A stretch of 64,000 nucleotides of DNA from assembly GCA_013399695.1 (NCBI GenBank), contig VXAU01003549.1:1709048-1773047 (forward strand), given 5' to 3'. Positions 40,404 through 51,994 of this stretch are shown here, piece by piece (the first letter of the stretch is position 1; every line of letters starts with the position of its first letter). Below the pieces are notes generated by a model. The model had not been told where the DNA came from, made no database searches, and saw nothing but the letters and a program-made list of their open reading frames with translations. Both the position numbers and the translations under genes were made by a program. Source of the stretch: Formicarius rufipectus (Eukaryota > Chordata > Aves > Passeriformes > Formicariidae).

Positions 40404-40435
40404 TTTTCTATTGTTTTCACATCAACAATAGAAAA
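40404..40435. repeat. Short inverted repeat
   Basis: Twelve-base arms ttttctattgtt (40404-40415) and aacaatagaaaa (40424-40435) enclose an eight-base loop with no mismatch. No family or function is recognised. Confidence 0.8.
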
Positions 40436-41901
40436 ATATTTTCTGGGCCAATTAGCATACTGTAAATACAGCTGTCTGCACCTTAAGTTTCCAAAACCTT
40501 GAAGAATACCACAGCCTCGTTATCTGCAGAAGGAAGGTGAAGTGCTACTTCGGAAAGGGGAATATGATTAATAGTTGCCCTCTCTGTTTGTTGAACTTGA
40601 CCTGCCACGGCATTTAAGCCCAGAACAGGTCCTATGAATAGCAACTTTTCAGTGGGTGTTTGTGATTTTTCTCCCAGTTTATTCCAAGCCTTAAATTGTT
40701 ACGTATAAGACAGATCTGGGACATCACTCCAATGAGGTCCTTCATAAGCCTTGATAAGTCAAGCCAAGAAATAGTCAGGAATATTTCCCTTCTCAGTTGA
40801 GTGACCATCGCTATGGGCATTTCTATAAGCTTGCTTTTGGAGTTCTTTTCTGTCCTAAACAGAGAAGAAAAACATAATGCCATACTGGAGAAAAAAAACC
40901 TGACACATCTGCATTATGATGTCCTCTATATGCAAAAATAATCAGGCTTCAAAATATGAGCTGACTGAAGAGCGTTCAGAAGCAAAACTTCACAAAATCT
41001 TCCTGACAGTTACCACTACATATTCCAAGTGTGATTTCAAAGATATTAGTCATATCATTCATCTGTCAGTTCATGCCTCTTAGTAATTCTAACACTATAA
41101 GTTAACTTCAGCCCAATTGACCAGACAGATAGAGGTCTCTGAGGATATCGATCACATGCAAGTCTCTTAGCAGTAGGTAGCAGGCAATGGAATAAATATT
41201 AAAAAATCCCCAGGAAAGGAAGGGGGAACAGCAAGAGGGTAAGGCTGCCTAAGCAACAAGAAGTAGCATTTATAGAAAGAAAAAGGGATCAAGAATATCA
41301 AAGGGGAGAAAGTCCAGTAAAATGTTATATAGCACCTCATATTAAAATAGTAGCCCACCTTCATTAAAAGATGTCATGCATTCTAAGGCAGGTATGAGGC
41401 CATTTCATGTTTTGGAATTAAAAAGGCCCAGAGTGGAATCTCTTCCCTTCTTCTTATGTTTTGAAGTATTTTAGCACTACTGGGGCAAGTTTTACATCTT
41501 TAGCTGCCACATAAGAAGCTCCTGTGAATTAGAGAGATCATTGAGGCTAGTATCACTACAATGAAAGTCAAAACTCAGTGTTAGTTTTTCCTAGCTGAGA
41601 ACCACAGAAGTCCAGAAAACATCTTCAAAACAGACTAGAGAGTGACTAAAAATAAATTGTTCTTTATGAAATACTCAACGTTTGATCCAACAAAGACATT
41701 GTACATGCAGCAGACAAACCCCTATCTGACCTCCTGTTACATTCACCTGCAGAAAATTAATTTCATTATATTTGCAACATCAAAAAAGATGACTATTCTG
41801 AAAGGACTGCACTGTGATTAGAATACAACTCAATTATAAAATTTCTAAAATCAAAATGTACTACATTGCTTCAAGCATATTTAACATGCCTAGAAACAGC
41901 C

Positions 41902-42411
41902 TGTCACAGGTTGAGCCTGGATGGCAGGTATGCCCCTATCCAGTTGCTCATCACTCCCAGCCAGAGGGATGTGGGAGAGAATCAAAAAGGAAAAGCAAGG
42001 GGAGAAACCTCATAGGTCAAGATAAATAAGTGACAGGGGAGATGAAAAAAAACCAAACCAACCAACCACACATATGAGGCAAGCCAAATCGCCAACCACC
42101 AGCAAGTCAGTGGCCAGTCTCAGCAACAGCTACTTCCTCCCAGTTTTATTGCTGAGTAAGATGTTAAAATATATGGAGCGTCTTTTCAGTTGGCTTGGGT
42201 CAGATGCTCCAGCTGTATCCCCTCACAACCACCTGTCCACCCCCAGCCCACCTGCCAGGGCAGCAGAGTGAGAAACATAAGAGGCCTTGACATGGTGCAA
42301 GTGCTATTCAGAAGTAACTCAAACTTAGGCGTGTTTGTCGCAATCTGAAACACAGCACCATATGGGCTGCTGTGAAGAAAATTACCTCCATCCTAGACAA
42401 ACTAAGTACCA
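41902..42411 (-). mobile_element. Solo LTR of an avian ERVL-type endogenous retrovirus
   Basis: The plus-strand sequence begins tgtcacaggttgagcctgg and ends near 'cctagacaaactaagtacca', giving TG...CA ends. Between these it carries blocks I know from a widespread bird LTR: 'ggagagaatcaaaaagg', 'cataggtcaagataaataa', 'cagttggcttgggtcagatg', 'gaggccttgacatggtgcaa' and 'gctgtgaagaaaattacctc'. In the sense direction (minus strand) an A/T-rich TATA-like element (about 42162-42170) precedes the region of the poly(A) signal. No gag, pol or env coding sequence flanks it, so it is a solo LTR left by recombination. I see no clean target-site duplication. The exact family name is not assigned. Confidence 0.82.
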
Positions 42412-44518
42412 GTCTGACCTGAAAAGTCCTTTAAAATTAACAATTATGAGATCTTGGCAGGCAAAAAAACATTGCAAAATCACTCAGAGTACAAGTATGT
42501 GATTAATCTAAAGTTGCCTTTGATGTGTTGGTTGCATCTGTCCACACAGGAGACAAAAATATTCATATTTAGCCCTAGATGTGGCTCCATTTGACTCTCA
42601 AGAAGATTTCCAGTGAAACATAGACACTGAATCCCAAAAATTAAGCTGATAAACTATAAAAGCCCAATAAGCAACAGACCTTCTGAAAGACCCAAAATAT
42701 TTATACCTTTGTATCATCCCTTCTCCAAACCCTTATAATAAAGCTTGCACCCAGTCTGTATTTGGAATGGATGGACTCCAATCTCAAGTGATAAAGATCA
42801 TCAGCCAAGCAAGGTTAGACTGTCAAGGCTATACCTGATGGGAAAGACTGAATCCAGCGGGGTGTGATTAGTTGGAACTGCTGTCCCCAGTGTCAAGACC
42901 AGGCTGGAGGAAGGATCTAATTTATCACACTGGAATGTTCCCTGTAGGACCTGGTCTGACTAGGCTATGCGTATCCTCCAAAACAAGGTTTTCCTTAAAC
43001 ACCTATTAGGCTGAAACAGAAGGCTACTTTGATTCAGCCTGTCATGCAGGAACTATTGGAGGGGGAACGTGATGGGCAGAAAGAGGGACATCTTTGGGGT
43101 TTATGCCAGTATAGATAACATATTAAGATTCTTTAGCTATTGCAGGATTGCTCAGAATCTGAGTCATCCCACCCCACCTCTTTGAAAGAGCTCCTTTAAG
43201 AGCAGCAGTTTCCGCAGTGGAATACTTTTTAAATGGACCATGCAAAGTAGCCAAGTAGATCTGCTGCTGAATAACTCTCAAAATATTAATCAGGCATCTG
43301 TGCCTCCACTGAAAAAATAAGGGCACACTGGTAAAAAACAAGTGAAAATGAGGGGAAATATATTAATAATACATGTCTTATCTGGCAAAGCCTCACACTA
43401 CTTCAGATTCATTTCAATAGCTGTTCATGCTTGCTTAACACGACATGAAGAAAAGACTGCAATCTGACATATTTGGTGCTACATCAAAGCAGCAGAGCAG
43501 AAGAGTAGAGGCTAACAGTCTGTCATACCCAGTGAAGACAAAGTATTTGCACAATACTAATAACTGTGTTTCTTTCTCCCACCCTGCAGAGAGTGAGAAG
43601 GCTGTTCCCAGAGACAAGCAAATCAGTGCTCCGGTCATGCTGCTTTAAAAACAGTGAAAAATGATCACATTTCAAGTATAAAACAGGCTACTGAGCTCAG
43701 GACAGAATCTAGACAGCAATGGTGCTCTGCTAGTGATCAAGTCCCTGCCATACATTTCTAAGTACCCAGAGGACTGTCACTAGGTTCTAAAGAAAACAAC
43801 TGTTTGCAAAAAGATTTTTTCCATGCAAAGTTAGTACCACAGCTAAAGAAGTGCCAGTAGTATGTCTTATGTCATTCTAATGAATCTGAGCACTTTAGTA
43901 ACAGAAATAACACCTTCCTCTAAATGGGAAAATATTCATAATGCTACTTTTTGTCTCAAACGGATAGAATAATTAGTTAGCCTACAGCGTCGATTCATTG
44001 CAGCTCCATCACTTTCTCCACAGGAAATGCAAATCCTCTTGCAGGGAAGGACTACAACTGTTATCTCAATCCAGATGGTAAGGGTGATGCTGATTTACAC
44101 ATTGGTATTAACTGAGCACAAATAAGGAAAGTTGTTATTAACTTCAGGTCATTCATTCTTCTGCCACTTTCTGGGAAACTGAAAGGTAAAGGGGAGAGCT
44201 GCAAGAAGACACAGAACAGACAGGCAAGAGACCAAGGCTTTGAAAGGCTTCTGACAGGGCCTCTTGAAGCTTTCTTATCTGTAAGTCACACGTTCATAGG
44301 CAGGACATACAGACGGACTTGAAAATTTGCTGGCCCACCTAGCTCAAAATATAGAATCAATTCTGCTAATAAGTATCACTTCTCTCCAGTTTTAAAGTAT
44401 TTCTGCTGTTGTTAACACATTCATTCTCCTCATTAATACGGTAGTCTGTGCAGTAACATATTCAGAGCTTGCAAATAAGGAGGAAATAACTAACAGGCTG
44501 AAAAAAAAAAAAGGAATT

Positions 44519-44543
44519 GGGGAGGGGGGGATGAGGGGGAGGG
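44519..44543 (+). other. G-quadruplex candidate
   Basis: Four runs GGGG-A-GGGGGGG-ATGA-GGGGG-A-GGG fit the G3+N1-7 quadruplex pattern on the plus strand, which is the template strand for DLG1. An A tract of twelve bases lies just upstream (44501-44512). Confidence 0.6.
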
Positions 44544-45714
44544 TGAAGGTGGTCTTATAACTTTCAAAAACTGAAAAACACAAGTTGCAGCTTAATCACC
44601 AAATGACAGAACAGCTTAACCAAGAAGTGTGCAGACTGTTACTAACTGAAGCTCCACAACAGAAGCTCAAATCCTATTTTCTTATAGTTGATTGAATTAT
44701 CTTAATGCTAGCTAGCACAAAATAAAACACTTATTCTTACAGTAAAAATTACTGTTGAATTAGAGCCAAATTTTGCTAAGAATTCAAGCAGTGATGCTTT
44801 ATACAATTCATTATTACCAAGAGCTGCTACCCTGACCCCAAGCTTACTCCAGTCTGCCTTGGTTACAAATGCTTTCGAATCCTGCTCTTCCACTTGCCCA
44901 AAAGGTCATAATTTGAGAGAAGGTACAAGGAACAACCCTTCCTATAGCAAAAACATAGCAGTGTGCATTTTGACTAGCGATGAGATTGACATGTGCTGAA
45001 AGAAAACTTCAGAAACAGGTAAAAAACATTTGTTACCTATTACCTCACATATATTAAGAATAAAAATAGTGGGGTTTTTAAGCTTGCAATGTTAGCAGCT
45101 TAAATAAAATTTAACTTTGATTTAGATTGGTATCCACAGTTTATGAGTCAAACTTTCAAAATATTGATCCTGGACTCAAATCTACTTATCGACCCTGGAG
45201 CTTCTGCATATTAATACCTATTTCTAAACCACAGTGCTTCAGCAGGAATCTAGGGCAACACAGGCACCCGTCCTTAAAAAACACCAGCAGCTGTTGGCAA
45301 GCTAATTGCACAACTGCTCAAAACAGAATATTTTTTCTCGGTATGTGTTACCAAGATGCAATACCTTGCCACAGAAAATAGTGCCCTACTCCTGCTTTGA
45401 AAGGACTTCAGTTAGGACCCAAATACCTGAGTGAATGTGACAGCATGTTAAAGCTAATGTAGGTCATTCTCCCCTTCTCTCCCTGCTCTGTTGCCTTTAA
45501 AACACCTAGAAAATAGTAATTTAACTAAAATTATAGAGGGGTTTTTAAACCACCCAAGTGAAGCAAAGCTATTAACTCAGAAAGTTAGAGTTTCAATTTT
45601 TTAAGAAGAAGCCTAGAGATAACCAGAAAGTATTACTTCTCTGTATAATTTGGAGATAGTCACAAATTTTGACTAATGGAAACATATCTGATGGCCTCAT
45701 CTGATAAAAGTAGA

Positions 45715-45715
<1 letters not shown>

Positions 45716-45748
<33 letters not shown>

Positions 45749-45782
45749 NNNNNNNNNNNNNNNAAAAAAAAAAAAAAAAAAA
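45716..45782. other. Assembly gap inside an A homopolymer
   Basis: 33 A, 15 unknown bases and 19 A. The true tract length is not known. The open frames crossing it on both strands are artefacts. Confidence 0.95.
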
Positions 45783-46344
45783 TCAAAAAAGTATGGGGAA
45801 TAACAAGAATAAAGGTGCTCAGTGGCTTGCATTTGAGAAGACTTCAATGCCAAACTCTTCGCCTTATAAAGCAAGCAGCTGAGTTGGGAATATTGACACA
45901 CAATCTTTAAAAAAATGAATGGCACAGAAAAAGCATAGAAAATGTAACTACTAAGTATTTAAGACAACATAGGCACTAGCAGACAATTAAATTACCCAGC
46001 GGATGTTTGAAGCAAATAAAAGAAACTACTGCAGAACTCATTGCCAGAGATCAAAAATGTCTAAAAAGGAACTACAAAACAGCAAATCAACAAACCAGGG
46101 TCTAATCAAAATGTGTAACTGAAATATAATACTAACAAGATTAACAGCTTCATGATCAACAAGTCAACAAATCTCAACAAAACTTACAGCTCTGTAACCT
46201 GTAAGTTATGCTACATTTTTGTGATCTTCTCTAACTTTCAAAAGAACATCCTCACATACTTCAAAAGGGGTAAGGAAGTTCTGCCGAATTCTCTAAGTAG
46301 CACCCCGCATTGTCCCGATTTGTTTATCTGAGAAAAGCACATTG

Positions 46345-46363
46345 TACACAGTAGAGGGCAGCA
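46345..46363 (+). promoter_or_regulatory. CTCF-like site
   Basis: On the plus strand tacacagtagagggcagca matches YDRCCASYAGRKGGCRSYV at 17 of 19 positions, including the whole AGRKGGCRSYV part; the third and fourth positions differ. Its orientation is opposite to the site at 24611. Confidence 0.35.
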
Positions 46364-49300
46364 GTTCTCCATTGCCACTCGAGAGCATTTCCCTCTTTGC
46401 AACAGCAGCGTTCATTTAAAGGTAAGGATGCAAACCACTGAAGTCTAGAGTAAATTATATTCCTTTTTCTGAAGTCTGCCTTTTGCAAAAATACACTTCA
46501 AAGTACAAAGACAAGCCAAAATAAAATAAAGTTTAAAAAAAAAAATTAAAATCACTGATTCCCAAGCATCAGATTTGAACTAAAAATAAGACCTGAGAAG
46601 AAGCAAATTGATTCTGCCAGAAAGTTTTTCATTTCCTTCATTGCAGTCACAATCTTGTACCAAAGTTGTTTCAATGTACTGTTTTTAAATTACAGTGCAC
46701 TGGTGCACCAATGCACAAACCTCATTTTTAATTTATTCTCTGAATTAATAGATAAACATTTTAATTAGTGGTAAGAAAAGTAAAGGTTTTCAGATTGCCA
46801 CTTAGAAGTCAAGAAATTGAAACAATGCCATTTTGAAATGAATCTTTCTGTTTAAAGTTATCAGATATATACTTTTCCAATCCTTGTGACAGAAGAGTAG
46901 CATTAGAATATGCTACAAATAGTGCTTACAGGATTTTAGACGGCTAAAAATCCTCATTTTTTTGATCCAACACAATCTGAAGATTTTCATTCAAAATCAT
47001 GCAAAGTGAAACAGGTTTTTCTGCTACATCTCTCAAACAACCTAAACCCATAATAAACAACTTCATGTTACCTTTAAAACCCTCCAGCTACATCATAATA
47101 AGCTTCGGCTATCTACGTTATTGTTATAAAAACCTTTTATTAACTAATTACTTTAGCAGCAAGGATGCTTTTGATTTCCAGCTTTAATTTACTTCAGCTT
47201 AATTCTTATTGTCCCCATTTCAACATCATCTCACTTGAAGAGTCAGTGCCATCTTTTGGGTTTGGAAACATATTCCCTTATGTCCTCAAGACAAGCTCTT
47301 GCAGCTTTTTATCCCTTCCCAGACAGCATTTCCCTCACTGCTCTAATAGTACTTCCAGCTGGGTATGTACAGTTTGCAGTGGCACTTATATAACACTGTA
47401 TAAAGCAGAACTTTTTCATGTCCTCAAAATATCCTGATGGCCCCCAAGGAGTATTTCAATCAATCAAAATAATATCAGGGACAGCATTATAAAGACCATG
47501 CTGCTTCTAGCCCAACTGCAGCCTTCTCTCCAGTTCCTCACCCAAAACCATCTGTGTACATCAGATCCCATAAACAACCCATTAGGAAATAGAGAAAATT
47601 GACCCACTGCTCACCATCCAAGTGATATTTACTTCCGGGAAATTTTCTACAAGCAGCTCTTAATATGCATTTATTAAAAACCTACAACTAAGTTAATTAC
47701 TCCTCCTCATCCCAACTGGAATTCTTAGATCACATAATGAGTCAAACTTCAATTAAAAGCAAAAAGTTCTACTAAGTATTCCCTAGCCACTTGCTTACCC
47801 TGAAGGAAGAAATAAAGCACTCAAAAATTATTTCATGTAATAAAATAGTCCTTCTTTTGCCTTTTTAAGTGATTGTTAAGTTATTATTGAAATTAATTAC
47901 AAATACCAAAAGAAAGGTGACTTGGTTGGGGGGTTGTTCTTTTCTAAATGAACTGCAACAGCTGCAATTCAGACTGCTGAATTATGAACTGAATCTCTTC
48001 TTCATTTTGAGTTTGGATGTTTTGTGAGCAGAACTTACCAGAATTAACTATTATTGTGTTTTTCTAAACTAAAGCTAAAGCAACCAAAGTAGATTTTTAC
48101 AGACTCAGTCATGTGATATATAGTTGGATTTTACCACTTTTTTTGGGGGGGGGTTATGGTGGTTTTGGTTTTTTTTGTTTCAAATAGAAAAACACCAGAT
48201 GAAAGAATAAGATAGAAGTTTCCTTCTGGGTAAAACATTTACAAAAATATAGAGGAATATACTACATGTCAAATATGCACAATTTTGAATTACTAGATAT
48301 TTTCAAAGAAATAATGAGTGAAAGGCTATCTTTTCATTACAAAAGACAAATAGACCCAGTTCATCATTACAGTTTTCACTACAAGGACTTCAGCAGAGTT
48401 ATTATACTGATCAATAAAGTGCAAATGAAAGACTGCAAGAAGCAATTGTTCAGTTCCAGATTTACTGCTCTCACGTTTGGCCAACCCACTACCCTGGCAG
48501 CTGGAAAGCCCAAGTCAGAAGAGTCTTTCTAGTCTGCTCTGAAGTTTGAGATACATCACAACATGCAAACAAAGCACTCCTCAAGGGTGGTGTCTTCACC
48601 ACGTAATGACGTCCCCTAAATGCTGCACAATTTTTCCAATAGGCAAGAAAGAATAGACCAGAGAGGAGTGAGAATTCCCTGCAGTGGTGCTCCATCTCAG
48701 TGGCACATTTGAGAGAACTGTGAATGGTGGCTGACACACTCAGCCCCACCAAGATAAGAAACAGCAAAAATGTCCTCAACATTTATTATTTGTGGGCACA
48801 AGTTAACCCACTGTTAGAGCACAAAGACTGAAAGGAGGAGGCAATTATTCTAATGTTTTAACAGAGTGCAGGGGAGGGACTCATTCTTCCAGGCAATATG
48901 GGCTAGTCACTGAAACCCCCTATGCCCTGTTCATTCGCTGTTGGGCATTTAGATGAATTCAGAAAATGTGGATGATTCCTGCCCACACTGACCTTTAAGA
49001 CAGCAGCTCTCAGTTACACTTTTAGTATGTATTAGAATTTCATTACATAGGGGTGGTCGCCACCTGAATATGTCTTCCATGTTCTACTTTTTTCTGATCT
49101 GATAAATACCAGTCCCAGGAATGAGATTCAAGTAATGTTATTCCCACTTGCAAAAGTATGAGTAATACTCAATGACAAACATCAGAGTATGATTAAGCCT
49201 CAAATAAAGTGTAAAAACACACCTCATGTTAACAAAGCCCTGGTGCAATGCACTGCATTCACAAAAGAAGTGATCAAGCACAGTGCTGGCTAATAAAACA

Positions 49301-51932
49301 AATATGACTAGCAGCATACCAGATAATCAGCCACTGAGATCAGCCATCCCAAAATCTCACTTCAAATAAGCAAGGAAGCCTTTTGGGTTTTTTGCCATCA
49401 AGAAATTTAAATACCTCTGCCTACTGACGGAATCGTGTTGGAGACCATATGTCCAACTACGAACAACCCTACATTTATTCACCCACTGTTTTCATTACAA
49501 CAGGAAACTATGCCAAAGTCGTTCACTCTGAGGGTCCAGTTCCATGAGCAGCAGCCAAAGAGAGCAAACACTCAGATTCTGCTGCAAAGAGAATCACTGC
49601 TCTTCTCAACTTCTCCTTACAAAAGTGCTGTTAAGTCTTATCATTTTACCTGACTTTCCACAGGCATCTGAGTCACTTTAGTGGCTCAACACTTTCCAAC
49701 TCTCCATCCCACAACTACCTTTTAATAGATCTAGTGCTTATTTGACTTTTCCATGAGCTGCCTTCACTCAGTAGCCAGCAAAAAACTGTTCTACTAGGTT
49801 CCTAGCAGGTGAGCAATGAATAAAAGGAGATAGAAACACTCTCAGCAGCAGAAGCAATCAGATTTCACTGTCACTTGTGAAAGCCACAGACTGAATTCTT
49901 CTCCCATAGTAAACAGGACAGCAAAGCAGAACTGATCAGGAATGAATGCTTCACTCTGCTGCCATTAATCCTACCTGGAAAATTATTCATGTTATCATCA
50001 TCAGCTCCTCTGAAATAAACCCACACAGTTCCAGGTAGGCAAATGGATTTGTGAACATGCTTTGAGGGGATCTTATTTATAGGATTGATTTCAGAAAGTT
50101 TCTTTCTTTTTAGTGCTACATTCAGCATGTCCACTCTAAACATATTCCACACCATCATCTCAGTCAGTCTACAAGCTGGATCATGCAACTGCTGAAAATA
50201 CTGATCTTTTACTGGCATTTGTTTTATCTACTCTTCAATCCATTCCTAACCAAACATACCAAGAAATGGAGTAATAACCATATATAACTCATTTGTCACA
50301 TCTAGTATTATTTAGCAGCTTTTATTTTTAAAACAGAAGTAAGTACAAACAAACACAACTAAAGAGATTCATGTAAGATCCATCAGCTTCATGAAAATAC
50401 CTCAAATACTCAGTTTCTTCAAGCACACAAACTCCAAAAAATAAAAATTTCACTGATGTATCTGCCTGAATGAATACACCATTCTAATAACTTTTGATTT
50501 ATCATTTAAATGATCCTGTATGACTATCTCTGGAGATGCTCTATATAGGACGCACATGCCACAGATCTGTACCTTTGGTTTGTACTCTGTGTGCATTTTG
50601 GTGAGACTAAACAATCCATGTAAGAGAAAGCCAAAGAGCAATTGCCTCTGGCCCAGGAAATCCTTAAGTCTAAAACCATTGCTGACTGGGAGAATAACAA
50701 ATAAAATATTAACAGAAAGAGAATTCTGAAATTAAGAGAATTCCCTTAAGAAGACGTTAAATGCAGAAAATTTATTACATCCTTGTAATCGATATACAGT
50801 ACGAACATAAACTTCTATGAATGGTTTGCCTTAAGGTAGCCGATTTTCTCTTACTTTCTTAATACAGCTTTTCAGATTTTGTGTATCAGGTCCCTTTATC
50901 ATTTCCTCCACTGTCACTCTCTGCCATCTTCATCACTATTGGTGTCATCACTTATCTTCAAACCTATTAATCTTCAAAACTTAAAAGAAACCACCTTAAT
51001 TTCCATCCACAGCATCCAAAAAAAGGATCTAAGTTCTTAACTGCAACCTCTAGATCTAATCAATCTCATGTTATCTGATGTTGCACTGGACTTCTTTATT
51101 TGCCATGTAGAGTTTAGAAGTGTGACCCCCTGCCAGAAGTCCATTCTGTGTTCTAAAACTTCAAACTTTTTAAAGGTTTGTTCACAACCACAGATACAGG
51201 CAGCTGGGACATCATCTCTCCTGGCATGACCACAAAATCAGTATTGTCTGCTTGGTTTTCCTAATACTCTTTAAACCCATTAACAGCATCATTCCTCATG
51301 CTTGGTCTCCTATTCTAAATGTAAGCCAACCTTTCAACACTGTAGATAACCATCCTTGATTTTGACACTTACCAACTATCTAGTAGGCAGCTGTTTCTTT
51401 GGCATTGCATTACACTTGAAGATTGTATGCAAGAGCAATTTCATACCATCTGCTGGTGCTACCAACATTAGTGATGCACCATTTTTTCAATTCCCAAAGC
51501 TTTTATGACTGATTCTGCACCCATTTCTTCAACACTATAACCAGACAGTGTACCAAAGTCAAGTGATGCATTATTAGCATTACTCAACTAGCTCACCAGA
51601 TAACTATGATTTATCTAATCAAATATTTGGAAAGCAATTTGCTTTTTAGTGGGGACATGGAATGTTGGCAAAATTAAATTCTTGGCCAAAACCTGTCATA
51701 ACACATTATTCACGTGTGCCAACTTGGAAGGGCTGTTGCGGACTATTAAACACAACGTATTTCTTGAGCTTTTAGTGTAATAATTTGCCATAAAACTCAT
51801 TTACATCTCTTCTACAATTTTCAATTCAAAATTCTGTATTTTGTTCCTCCACTTAAGAAAGCATCCTCCTTTGGGTCCACCTTGGGCCCCTCTCTGGAGG
51901 TACTTGTTTTGGCTACTGTCAGAAACAAGTTA

Positions 51933-51994
51933 CTGGACTACAGAGCAATATCTATCACTACTACAGTGATAGATATTGCTCTGGGGCAGTCCAG
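51933..51994. repeat. Near-perfect inverted repeat (hairpin) inside an old repeat-like sequence
   Basis: The 19-base arms cagagcaatatctatcact (51941-51959) and their exact reverse complement (51965-51983) enclose a five-base loop. After a one-by-four bulge the stem continues for seven more pairs (ctggact 51933-51939 with agtccag 51988-51994). Flanks such as 'ggctactgtcagaaacaagt' and 'gtccaggatgcttcttagta' resemble the 3' part of an old sauropsid retroelement I know only by its phrase 'ggatactggactagatgg'. The stem could fold in DLG1 pre-mRNA. Confidence 0.85.

Noticed and set aside
45593..45925. Long frames through poly-A/poly-T and unknown bases
   Set aside because: They exist only because homopolymer and gap bases contain no stop codons.
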